Positions 36,643-48,439 of a DNA stretch of 64,000 bases are shown piece by piece. The notes beneath the pieces were generated by a model. It worked only from the letters and a program-made list of their open reading frames with translations. It did not search any database and had not been told where the DNA came from. Position 1 is the stretch's first letter; each line of letters begins with the position of its first letter. The translations under genes and the position numbers were made by a program. Source of the DNA: Boswellia sacra (Eukaryota; Streptophyta; Magnoliopsida; Sapindales; Burseraceae); contig SNVD02011147.1 of assembly GCA_013180625.2 (NCBI GenBank), forward strand, positions 62,001 through 126,000, given 5' to 3'.

Positions 36643-38970
36643 AATTGTATGTCTTATCCGGTCGTAATGTCAATCACATTAACGATTGAGACAAAAAAAA
36701 TTGTGATTCCCATTTCACCCCTCCCCATCCCTCTTTCTCCATCCCCTTTCCTTCACGATTCTTCTATCCTCTCTCCTGTCTCTCCTCTTCACCGACAATT
36801 GTACCCTTCTATAATTATTTGTAGCTAGTTCTCTATCCTTTGACCATCATCTGTGAATGCTTTTAACCTACCAAATAAAATCCTACTGATAAGTGTTTAT
36901 TTATATATCATTTTCATATCAATTCGTCCATGTTTCTTTGCTATATTCCTTGGTATTTTTATGTTTTTGTGTGGTTTTGATGTTTTTAGGAGTTTTGGAG
37001 CAACTTGCACAAAAATGGAGTAAAACCCTTCATTTTCACCTCTGCTAGTCAACCATCTTCTCGGATTTAATTGTATTGATATACAATGAACCCGATGACA
37101 TATCATATACCGTTGAAAAGCTCTCGAAGTCTACTTTTTGGAGAAATTTACGGTTTATGAATCCATTCAGTGTACCGAAAGTTGTAATCAAAACAGTGTG
37201 AGAAGTGTAGAAATGTAATTCCACACATCACTGTAGCATGTATAATACGGGACACTGTAGCACGTTACTGTAGCAGAGTATTTAAACACATTTTAGGGTT
37301 TTATTTTCATAACTTGAAGAGGGAAAACATGGGAGGAGGCTGCATTTCTGGATTTCTCTCATCCCTTGGAGTTCTTGAAGGAGAAAGAAGATTTTGAAAG
37401 AGGAGGAACTACAATTCCAAGAAGATTCATCTACAAAGAAGATTTTCAAAGAATTTGCTAAGTTCTTTCTTTCCTTTTCAATTCTGGAATTTCTCTGTAT
37501 TGTATTTGTTATTCTGATTGAATATGTGTAACTAAATCTGAATTGGTTGAGGGTGATTTCAAAGCCCTTGATATGGATTTTGTGAGTTGATTGTGTAAGA
37601 AATTGTTATCCAATTCTCTAATTGAAGTTGCTTGTATTTTCCCATATCTAATGCTTATGATTGCTTACTGATTGTATTTGGAATGGCCAACTGAATATAA
37701 TCTGGTTGTTGTCTATTGCTAGATAGAAATCTTGATCCGTAATTGTCTTGAATTTCTAATCATTAGTAGCAAAATTGTGATCAGAGATTGCAATTGGAGA
37801 ATACAACCTAAGTTAAAATAATCCGAGCTTGTGTGTTTATTGCTTAGATCAACCTATCTTTCTTATCATAATGCATCCATTGAATTAAACGCAGAGAGCT
37901 TGTTCTAGGTTGTTTAATGGATAGAGATTAAATAAAGAGCTTGTTTTATTTAACAACAAAGTAAGGAAAGATTGGGATAACAGAGCTTGTTGTTATCTAC
38001 GGTTGATAACTTCAATGCTGTAATTGGATTACAATTCTATGTTAATTCACAAATTCATATCTTGTGGCAGAGAATGAACTCTTAACCAAGTGTCTCTCAT
38101 TGATTTTTCACTCCATTTAACTTTGCATTGTATTATTCATTAATTACCGTCGTATTTAGTTTTTCATCTAGTTAATCAACCAACAAAACCCCCCATTTAG
38201 TTAATTGTTGCTGGAAATAACAAATTCAATTAGAATCAATCCTCGTAGGAACGATATCTTACTTATCACTTTATTACTTGTGCGACTAGTATACTTGCTA
38301 ATTTCGAACGCATCACCTACAAAACCTAAAAAATTCCATTGATGAAGCCTCCAAAAAGATTAAAACCACAAAAACTCACATTCAACAAAAATATACTGTC
38401 ACTAACCTCGAATCCAAGTACAGATCTTGTCTCCTCTAGCAGAATGTTTAAGGACAGGCCATGTTTGATGCTCTGTTCTCTCTCTCTCCTTTTTCTCCTC
38501 TGGTTTTTTTCCCCTTCAAAATTAGAAATAAAAGCAAAAGAACGAAGAATGTGGGCAAGCATTTGATGGATGATGGTGGTAGACTTTTGGTATAGTGTTA
38601 GGGTGATTTAATGGTAGATGATTTAGATGGGTGACTTGACCTGATTTTGGTGAACTTGGCTTTCAAATATTTTCTTTTTTTATTTGATTTTGGTGAAATT
38701 TTGTTGTAATTTTTATTTGCTTTTCGTTTTATTGATTTAATGTAGTCGATGTGACGAGATTTTTGTTCATGGAATAATAAAAAAGCTATAAGAGAGAAAG
38801 GAGGAGATGATCACGAAAGAGAGGAGAGGGAGAGGGACAGGAAAGTGAGAGGGGTATATTAGTAATCACAAAAAAGAGATATTTATGTACCATACTTTTT
38901 TTTTTGTCTCAATCTCTATCGTTAATATGATCTAATGACTAACATCACATGACCGAATAAATCATATAAT
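36643..38970. mobile_element. Inverted-repeat element, tandem copy 3, split by an LTR
   Basis: It starts aattgtatgtcttatcc and ends gaataaatcatataat. Without the insertion at 36887-38315 and one target duplication it would be about 894 bases, the same as copy 1. It shares the same interior, including the minus-strand LSLNILLEETRSVLGF segment (38326-38562). Confidence 0.65.
36887..38315 (+). mobile_element. Solo LTR (1.43 kb), gypsy type, with CCTAC target duplication
   Basis: Flanked by direct CCTAC repeats (36882-36886 and 38316-38320). It starts TGATAAGTGTTTATTT and ends TTTCGAACGCATCA, a TG...CA element. The last 100 bases (tcctcgtaggaacgatatct, then cgactagtatacttgc) resemble the ends of Athila/Tat-type gypsy LTRs. 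The strand is inferred from that 3' phrase. No internal region is present. Confidence 0.85.
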
Positions 38971-40362
38971 CCAATGAGAAAGGTAATAGTATTTTGGATT
39001 TCAAGTTAGCAGAAAACTACATATACTTATCCAACTGATCACTCTCATAATTGTACATGTTTTGAGATATATATTTTCACATGTATTAATAAAGTATCAA
39101 AAATGAAAATGCTTTTGAATGAAGCTTGTGTCATTCATTTGAAGATTATTTATTTAATATTATTTTTTAGCTATTATTTTGTGAGAAGTAGTAAATGGAA
39201 AATACTCTTGAAGAAGAAGAAACAATGAGATAATATATAATTTAGCAAGTTGATCTATAAGCTTAGCACTATTCTTTTTTAATTAAAGATCGTCTATTTA
39301 TTCTTCCTAGGACTTTAGTTCACATATATAATGGTTTATTGGTCCACTTTATGTATCTATATCTGATCACTTCAATAATTAATTAATGCAATTTTTTAAG
39401 TTTGTTATGAAAAGAAATAAAAAAACATACATTAATATATAAGAACTGATTAATCACCAATGGTATATTGTTTAGATTAATTGCAGGTCTCATTTATTTA
39501 TCAACTTCGTTTTTATTTTAATACTACAGCTAATTGAGTTTGCCAAATTAAAGGGTTGACCCTTCAAGGTAGTCAGCCTGGAACTCTGAAATTTATCATT
39601 TCTTTGACACTGTATATGTTGAGAAGCATTTTAATATATATTCTTATTGAGTACATGTCTTTGATGATGCTGTTGAGGTGCAAGGTCTAGTAAGGAATAA
39701 AGGACTCTTCTTTTTTAACAAAAATGCATGGGTACCAGGAATTAATGCTGCAGAGTCAGAAAGTAGGATTAGGCCCTTAAAGAGGGCTTTAAAGGGTTTT
39801 TGAGCTTGGAAGGATCTCATTGGGCAAAGAAAAGATATATCGGTTTCAACTCCAGGCACTAGAGAACAAATTCCTTAAAGGAATGGGTGTTGGAATTGGC
39901 ATCTTGGTGAAGTGGAATCCTTTAGCGAAGGTGGAAGGTTGAAATATCTATAGAACTTCCTCCATGCATGTCGGGAATATTAACTGTACCTATTAATACT
40001 ATGCACTCAAAATGACACATCTCTATTGGGTATGAGCTCGTACTTACGAAAAACCAGTGCTGCCAGGGCAACATGAAAATGAAGGAAGGTGGAGCTGTGA
40101 GGACACCAAGGCTAAATAATGTGGCCTTCATAAAGGGAACATTAGATAAGAAGAAGAGTCCTGGCTTACTGGCAATGCAAATGGACATTCTAATGTGGAG
40201 TAGTGAAATAGTTGCTAACCTCTTCAATAACAAAAACTTAATTGGTCAAAATAAGCAGAAGTGGGATATAGAACTTGGCTTGGGTAGAGAATAAGAAAGA
40301 GCTAGCCTTAGATTATTGTGCTTTATGCACCTTGGTGCCGCTTTTGCTAGGTAAAGTTTGGA
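38971..40362. other. Intergenic with unidentified decayed reading frames
   Basis: 39650-40300 reads as if once coding on the plus strand (short frames broken by stops; the longest clean piece is 40073-40294, 73 codons), but I recognise no family. The rest is AT-rich. Confidence 0.3.
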
Positions 40363-40745
40363 GGATTTTGAGTATTAATTAAACACTGTGTTAGGCTAGT
40401 GGCTGCATACAGAGTGTACTTGAGAGTCGTAGAAGTGTATTAGAATTAGATGTCAATATAGTCTGTAACCTAGGGTATTTATAACAATCCAATAGATATA
40501 TCCAAAGGTCATTAGACACACACCAAAGGTTATCAGACACCTTAGACACCTATTTGCATATAACTGCAATTAACTAGCAGGTGGTTATTACAGTTATATA
40601 CAATATTCAAACATATGCATCTTGCTAAAGAGACACATCCTTCTATATGATAGGATACACCATATTTATGGTGAACTTCATCATATAGAACCTTGTATGT
40701 CACTTGTATATTATTTGATCACTTTAATATATGCTAAAAAAATCA
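40363..40745 (-). repeat. Copia LTR 1, minus orientation
   Basis: Directly repeated, with moderate divergence, at 54781-55142. Shared landmarks include gttaggctagtgg, ctgtaacctagggtatttat and gagacacatcc. On the minus strand it would begin TGATTTTTTTAGC. It abuts the leader of the plus-strand copia copy at 40745/40746 with no polypurine tract between, so it is not in a normal place for either copia copy. Confidence 0.8.
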
Positions 40746-41620
40746 GGAGGCATGTTCAAGTGATAAGAATTTCTCCTCCTAGTTGTGGGCTTTTGTCTCA
40801 AAATTCATGATCAAAAATTAATTTTTTGGACAAAGGAAAAAGTGTTAACCTTGAAGAAAGTAGTGGTGATAATTTGAAAAGAAATAAAAACAGTGATCCA
40901 AAAGAAAAATCTAAAAATTCAACAAGTGTCCAAAGGTTTAAGAGTGTTTTTGCAAACATAAAAACATTAAAGCAGTGTCTAAGGGGTGATTTGTAAAAAA
41001 CAAATGCTGTGTGCATGCAATACCTACAATTCATACTCCTTGTTGCATCGCATGTCCATCTCATGCTCTTAACAGTGCCCATATTTTGCCCGTGCATGTA
41101 GTTCACAAGCTCAATATTTAGCCACTTCCATTTCTGTCCAACATGGGTTCCTCACGCCCCCGCCTATCCACAGGTTCCACTGGACACACCCGACTTGGAT
41201 GTCAACCCATTTTCTATTGACTTTGACTATATTGATCAACCACCTCAACGAACTGGTTTGAACTGCTTTCAGCTCGGTTCGACCCTCCCTTCAATTTTAG
41301 ACTGGTCTAGGCCAAATGCAGTTTGATTTTAACCAAATTTTGTCCTTAAAGGTATTTTGGCCCACCAAATTGATTTATGGCCTTAGAATTTCATAGATTC
41401 ACCAATTTACAGTCATTTTAGGGGTTTTTGAAGCAAATTAACAAAGGACATATTGTGGGGCAGAACATCCATTCCCACCGGTTTTTGGCTATCGACACAA
41501 AAGAAGAATATAAGGTTCACAACTCCAAATTTGCCAGCAAGGGAATTGACTTCAATTCGTGCTGTGCGTGGTCCAAGGCCTTTGCGATTATCGAGGGATT
41601 TGACACACGACAATTCAAAA

Positions 41621-42008
41621 CTTTTTTTTTTGGAAAATTACTATTCACATAAAAAGAAAAAAGATAGTACAATATACGAGGGGCATACCCCAAGAAGAGT
41701 ATTTAGTACTCACAAGTCCAAAAGGAAATAACAAAGCCCAAAAGCTTCAAACGAATAAACAGAATATAAAGCCAAAAGCCCCAGACAAAACGATTGCGCA
41801 TAGGCCCAAAACTAACTATAACATAGCCAAGATCACCCAAACAATAAAAACAAAAGGGCGTATTAGCCCAATCTAGCAAAATAAAGTCCAAGAAAACAAA
41901 CTAATGATGAAGACCCCATATGGCACGAAGTTGAGGAGTGATCACATACTTGGCCTTCAAGGTTAGAAGCCGAGAGCGAACTAAGGTAAAAATCTCATCA
42001 ATCACTTG
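41621..42008 (-). mobile_element. 5'-truncated LINE (L1-type) 3' end with 14-base target duplication
   Basis: Flanked by acgacaattcaaaa at 41607-41620 and 42009-42022. The left end is a T run, i.e. the poly(A) tail of a minus-strand insertion. The minus strand opens with an ORF2 C-terminal fragment (LKAKYVITPQLRAIWGLHH then stop) followed by a 3' UTR, typical of plant L1 LINEs. The matching leader in copy B lacks this insert and the duplication. Confidence 0.88.
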
Positions 42009-42601
42009 ACGACAATTCAAAAACTTTTTCAGGCATCTGTAAAACAATATTCAAGAGATTGAGGTTCCAGAATCTGCTGCTCTTCATAATCCTAGGGTGC
42101 CATATAATTGAACTAGTTTAAATAATTATCGATCGACTGATTTTCTAACCCGTCATTTGTAAGTCTATTTATTAGATTTTTATATAATATTTAAATAAGT
42201 GTTGCATTACACATTTGTAGCCACATTTTGTTTGTTATATGCAGTTTCTTGTTTCCTTGTTGTTGGTTTATTATTTTTTAGAGTGTTTCTTTTTTACATG
42301 TATAGTTAACAATTTTGAGATCATGGCAAACAAAAACCAAATTGAAAGTGTTAAGTTGAGAGACTTGGTAGCAATAACTTTCTTATTTGGAAAGCAAAAG
42401 ATCTCATATTTACATGAACGTACCTATTATACTTTACAAAAAGCAAGACCTGTTGTTGGTCATGCATAATGGGCTGAATGAGAAGAAGATAATGAATTAG
42501 CAAAGGTTACTATATTAAACCACATGCAAGATGATCTACTTCCTTTATATGAGGGCTTTGACATTGCTAAGGAAATTATGGTTGTCTTAGTGGACAAGTA
42601 T

Positions 42602-45600
42602 TATCACAACCCGTACCCAATATAGTAATAATGCAGTGGAAAAGAACTTGCCAAGGGAACATAGTCGTCGCTATGCCGAAATCCTCTCATAATCTTTAAC
42701 TGATCGATTACCTGAGGTACACAATAGACTAGTGAGTATGAAACTCAGTAAGCAGCTAGAATTATAAAAATTGGCATAACACTCAAAATAAAATAATTAA
42801 TGGCGATAACCATTTCAGAATATGACTACTATTAAATACTTATTCCATAAATCACCAATTACTGTTCATTTCTTGGTATACAAGCCACCAGTGCCCCTAC
42901 TAAGAAAGTCAGAAAATAGATTTCACTGTTCAAAGATCGCGCCCTGCGCGAGGGAACTGGTGTGGCAACGCCAAGTTTCTGATTTTCAATCCATTGCAGA
43001 TTTCAGTTTTGCACTCCTGCGCCAAGGGAGAGGCACGCATGCGCCAACTCTCTATTCTCTCTTACTTGAGTCAGTGCAAGTGGCGCTCCAGCGCGAAAGG
43101 TATGGCGCAACAATGCCAATTCTCTGCCTATACTTCTATAGGTCCGTTAAAGATGAACTCCTGCACCATTTAATGGTGCTCCTGTGCCAACCCTGTATCA
43201 TTGGCAGATTTCCTAGACCAATTATTTACTTATCCAGTCACATTTCTAATTCCATAAATACCTGTCTATAGGTAATCAAACATGACTTTTTCATGTCAAA
43301 GCTCATCACATATATCCATACATACACCCATTTATATACACAGGTCTCATTTACAAATAAACTTTCCACAAATCTAACACATCCTCATGTGCTTCCATAA
43401 ACACATAAATCATTTACACATGAGTTTTCACAAGCTAGCTACATTGTTCATATGGATATCTATTTCACATAATTTTTGAAGCTTCCACAGTATAGTCACA
43501 GATACTTAGAAACAGTGTTCTCTAATCAAGGTAGGACTTTTCGTTTCACAGTCAATTCCCATATACAGGCCCTAATCACTTTGCCACCTATTGGCGGCTT
43601 CCGTTGGCAAGGCATTGTCGCAGTGAGAATTTATCACATTTTCACATCGTACGAATCTGCCATCACCCCAAAGGCAACAGCTATATAGTCCTGCTGAACT
43701 CTATCCTGCCACACGGAACAGTACAGGTACATTCAAAGGCCTACCCATTAAACGGCTCAAGGCTAGTCTGACAATCCGGGTCATACCGGGCCCATGCTAC
43801 CGAATCTCATCTAAAGAAGCACATGGTCCAGACCTCCCCTCAAGCCATGGGAATACGGGACATTATGGATCCATTCAATTGCCTACACCTGAAATAACAT
43901 GAGGCTAGTCTGACAATCCAGGTGATACTGGGCCCATGCTACCTAATCTCGTCTAGAGAAACACATGGTCCAGACCTCCCCTCAAGCTATGAGAGCCAAA
44001 TATCCTAAGTTGTGGCATGCCACTCATATATCAGTTTTCATATGCAGTCATATAAGTGAAGCTTTATATTAAGCTTTCACTCACATATCACATTTCACAT
44101 TTCAGTCACATAAATGAAGCTCTATGTCAAGCTTCTAACCAATCACAACTTGTCACGATTCATTCACTATAATGCTAGTATTTAACAGTATCACATTTCA
44201 CATTCGACATTCAATATATTCCCATGGGCTTGGCATGTAATTTCAAATTCATAACACATCACACAGTGATGCATGCCTTCATACATCAAAATATTACAGT
44301 TCACTTTTATAATTGAGGTTCTACGTAAGCTTCTCATTAATCACATATACATTCAAAAATACAATAAGCCTACATATCTCATAAACACTTATGGATGTGC
44401 ACAATCCGTACATTGGCATCATTCTTACACGCATAGAAACCTATTGACTTCTTTATTAGTGTCAAACCTTCCATTACTCTTCGATGTATTTCAAATATAT
44501 CGTTGCACAACTATGTTCATATAACTGGTCTCATTCATTTCCCACTCATACATATTCATGGAACTCTAAAACACATGATATTTCATAGACATTCATTTGT
44601 CATGTCATCCACATGAGGAGTTAGTATCTTAGAATGTTTGGCATGTATTTCATTCTTAATATACACACATCGTTTCATTGGCAATGTTATTTAAGCCATA
44701 TCATAACAAATTCACATATACGAGGGCACATTCACATTTCTATATCTCACACACAGAATTTACACCAACATGTAACTCACATACACATCAAAGTGTGTGA
44801 AATTACACATTTCATAAATCACTATAAACCCCAATCAAATCATTTCATATATCAAGGTCCACGTATTCATGGCCCCATACACATTCCATCCACACAACTC
44901 AGATATATTCACAATCATAATCATTAAACACATTTCATTAATAGTTAACATCTGTTGTGTCCTCAGAAGGGTCTAGCTACTTACCTGATTAGCCTCGCCT
45001 CTTAATTTCGTTGTCCTGTATTTCTTGGCAAGCAGTTGTTTAAAGTTAATCTCTTTTTCTTCTCCTTCCTCTCTGTTAACCACTGCCATAGTCATGACAC
45101 ACTGATTAGTGTCCATTTAGAAGTCATTAAATCCCTTATAGGTTAACAACAATTCAACCAACCAATAACATCATTTATTAAACTCTATCACACACACATA
45201 TTGGTTGGATTATTATAATAAGAGGTTATTCATTTCCAATCATCACCAAACTTCATATAACTCAAATAGAGATACATATTATAGTTCCATGAATTTTATT
45301 GAGTCAAAATAAGGTCATATACCCCTTGAAAATCCTTAATTTCATTCACACAGCAAATCTGTTTGCAGACCTTTCAACTGAATAGTGCAACTTTGAAGAA
45401 TTTTATAAAATTCTACAATAATCAAATGTCTACCAAACTTTCCAGTCCAAAACTATACACATATAAGAGTCATTACCCAAAAACTCATGATTTTCTAAGG
45501 AGTTTAAGTCAGTCAAATGAAATTTCCTCCATATGCTCTGTTCTGAAAATTGTCATTCACAATTCTTTAAGTCCAGATTTGGAAATTCATAAAAATTCAT

Positions 45601-46435
45601 ACACAACTCCAAAAATCATGAAAATTTACAGTCTAACAGAAAAAATATCCAAGGATTTTCATATTAAAAATCAAGAAATTTTACAAAGATTTGACCCCTC
45701 AAATCGAGTTCATTCCCCATGGCCTGTTCTAAAACAGGGAAATTCACAATTTCGAACCAGAACTTCAAAAATTCATTACAATTCACACACTATGAATTTT
45801 TGAGTGTTTCAAAATTCTATAAAATCCTAGTTTATCATATAAAAATTTCAAAACCAGAAAGTGAACCTATAATTTATAGGATTTTTCGGACTAACCCCTG
45901 TTCAGCAAAGAGGCTCTGCAGGAATTTCACTCAATTATGTTTCCTACTTCCCAAACATCATCCCTTCTCCTTCAATATACCATAACACATATAATATCAT
46001 GTTTTCTAACATGTACCATGATGTATATAACATAAATACAAGATTAATCATAGTAGAATCTAACATTTTCCTTATAGAATTTCATGGCTAGGCTCTAAAG
46101 GAAGAAGGAGAGGATGAATTTACCTTAATTCCCTTCTAGCTTATTCAATTTTCCTTGAATTCCACAAGTGAAGAAAGCAAATTGAGAGAAAGAGAGAGGG
46201 CTGGAAACGTTTTTATAGAGACAAGAAAGAAAATGAAATTTTCTAGAGTTCTCCCACATTTATATAGATAAGGATTGGGTAAAATTTCATGTAAGCCCTC
46301 CATTTTTCAATCCTTTCGAAGTCACCCTATCATAATTTTTAATTTGCTTTATCACCCTTACAATTATACAAAAGTACTAATAATTTAGATGCTTAAACAC
46401 ATAGTAATTGTGGTTACACATACTAGAGTGTTACA
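42602..46435 (-). mobile_element. Long solo LTR (3.83 kb) with AGTAT target duplication, inside copia gag
   Basis: Flanked by direct AGTAT (42597-42601 and 46436-46440). On the minus strand it begins TGTAACACTCTAG and ends GGGTTGTGATA. It has no gag-pol or primer site, so it is a solo LTR of a gypsy-type element. The gag codons on either side join in frame once one AGTAT is removed. The same site in copia copy B (about 53084) is empty. Confidence 0.9.
43761..44010. repeat. 152-bp tandem duplication in the solo LTR
   Basis: The phrase ggctagtctgacaatcc begins at 43761 and again at 43913. Both are followed by the same order (gggcccatgctacc, acatggtccagacctcccct). Confidence 0.85.
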
Positions 46436-46949
46436 AGTATGGTCCTAAATCTGAGTCACATATTCAATTGCTTTTAAAGCAATATGGTGAGACACATATG
46501 TCAAAAAATAACAACATGATAGATCATACGATGAAACTTGAGATTTTTGCCGAAAGTCTATCCAATGCTAGTCATGAGGTTCCTGATAAAATGCAACTGT
46601 CGACGTTATTAAATAGTTTACCACCTTCTTGGGATCATGTTGTAACTTTTTTAACTTACGGGCAAACAGAATTATCTATGACAACTCTTCCTACTTGATT
46701 CGTTGTTGAAGAAGTTAGAATGAATCATAGAAAGAAAGGAAGTTGTAACAATCTCCTCATAGCCGAAAGTTCAAATTAGCCTAAGGCACAAAATTTCCAA
46801 AAACAAAAAAATCATTTAAATGGAAACAATAACAATAACAAGCAACACAACAAGAAATGCAAGAAGGGGTGTTTCTTTTGTGGTGAGATTGGTCACATCA
46901 AAGCTAAATGTCCTCGTTGTAAGCAGAATAACAACAATCCAAGGAAATG

Positions 46950-48250
46950 ATTCTACCATTTTATGAAGCATTTATTGTTGAATTTGACAATTAGTGGTGG
47001 ATGGACTCTAGTGAGACCAGACGTGTTTGCATGGATAAATCTATCTTCATTAATTTCCAAGAGAAGGATAAGGGAGAACATCGTTTATACATGGATAATA
47101 ATACCTATGTCGATGTTCTCGGTGAAGGAGATTAGATAATCACTACAGATTCTTCAACCATCATCTTAAAGAATGTTTTGTTTGCTCTTACAATTAGAAG
47201 GAATTTAATTTTTGTTTCAGTTTTAAAGCAAAAATTAGTTTTAATAGTGGGGGTAGTCATTATTTCATATGAAAATAATATACTTTTGACTGGTCTTTGT
47301 ATTGATAATATGTATTCCATTTCTAGTAATAATGAGAATAATTACTCTTTTGAGTATGCTTTTGTGCCTGATTCTTTAAATTCTCCTTTATTATGGCATT
47401 TAAGGTTAGGTCACAGAAATAAAAATAAAATGTTGCATATGCATCATGGAGGATTGATACCTCAAATAAAATTACATGACTTTAACATTTGTGAATCATG
47501 TGTTAAATGAAAATTAACGAGAAAATCTTTCTCATCTCATTGGCAATCATCTGATTTACTTAGGTAAGTCATTCAAAATTATGTGGATATATGAGTCATT
47601 CGAAATCATGTGGATATATGAGTTACGACGCATAGAGGATTGGAATATTTTATTACTTTTTATCGATGATTTCTCTAGTTATGGATATATTTATCTTTTC
47701 AATCATAAATCATATGCTTTAGAGAAATTTAAGGAATATAAATTAGAAGTTGAAACTCAATTAGGTAGGTCTATTAAAACTCTAAATAATGATCGTGCTG
47801 GTGAATATGAAGCCTTTGATACATTTTCCACAATGGGATACGACATAGTTATACTATGCGATATAATCTACAACAAAATGGGATTGTTGAAAGACACACT
47901 CGAACTCTAATGGATATGGTTCAATCCATGTTAGCATACTCTAATATGCCTTTACATTTTTGGGAGAGGCATTATCTAGTGCTACTTGTATTTTAAATAG
48001 AGTTGAGACAAAGGCTAAATCATTTACACCATATGAACTTTCCCAAGGTATCAAACCTAATTTATCTCATCTTCGCATTTAGGGTTGTAATGCGTAGGTT
48101 CTTATTCCCAAACCCTTATGAGATAAATTAAGTTATAAAACTTAGGATTATAAATTTATTGGACATTCAGCTAGTAGAAGTGGTTATTGTTTTCATCATC
48201 ATGATAAGGGATTGATTGAAAGTCGTGAAGTTGTTTTTGAAGAATCTCTT
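46950..48250 (+). pseudogene. Copia A protease and integrase, decayed
   Basis: The protease region reads WWMDSSETRRVC, where the catalytic D-[ST]-G is lost. GAG-pre-integrase (LLWHLRLGHRNKNKMLHMHH) lies near 47390-47450. The integrase core shows FIDDFSSYGYIY (near 47660) and NDRAGEY in place of the usual SDRGGEY. Stops and frame changes are frequent from 47900 on. Confidence 0.85.
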
Positions 48251-48439
48251 AATGTTGCCATTTCTTTAACTTTTCTCTAACTTTTAAGAAATGATGATAA
48301 TACCTTTCCATCTCCATCCTTATCTCTTGTACCTATTCAATCCAATGGGAGCAATGTAAACGTGAAACATCCACTAGACTGCGAGATCATTACGTCTTTA
48401 ATTTTAATAAGGTGAACCAAATTGGCAAGGATCCTAAAT

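Larger units (their letters stand above)
42323..46949 (+). pseudogene. Copia A gag, split by a solo LTR
   Basis: The ATG at 42323 gives MANKNQIESVKLRDL. The frame is broken by stops soon after (42466). Gag sequence stops at 42601 and resumes at 46436 after the solo LTR, where IQLLLKQYGE and MQLSTLLNSLPPSWD are visible. It ends with an intact CX2CX4HX4C zinc knuckle, CFFCGEIGHIKAKC, near 46869-46910. Confidence 0.88.

Noticed and set aside
39644..40294. Possible gene fragment on either strand
   Set aside because: Several short frames broken by stops and no family recognised; left as unidentified intergenic sequence.
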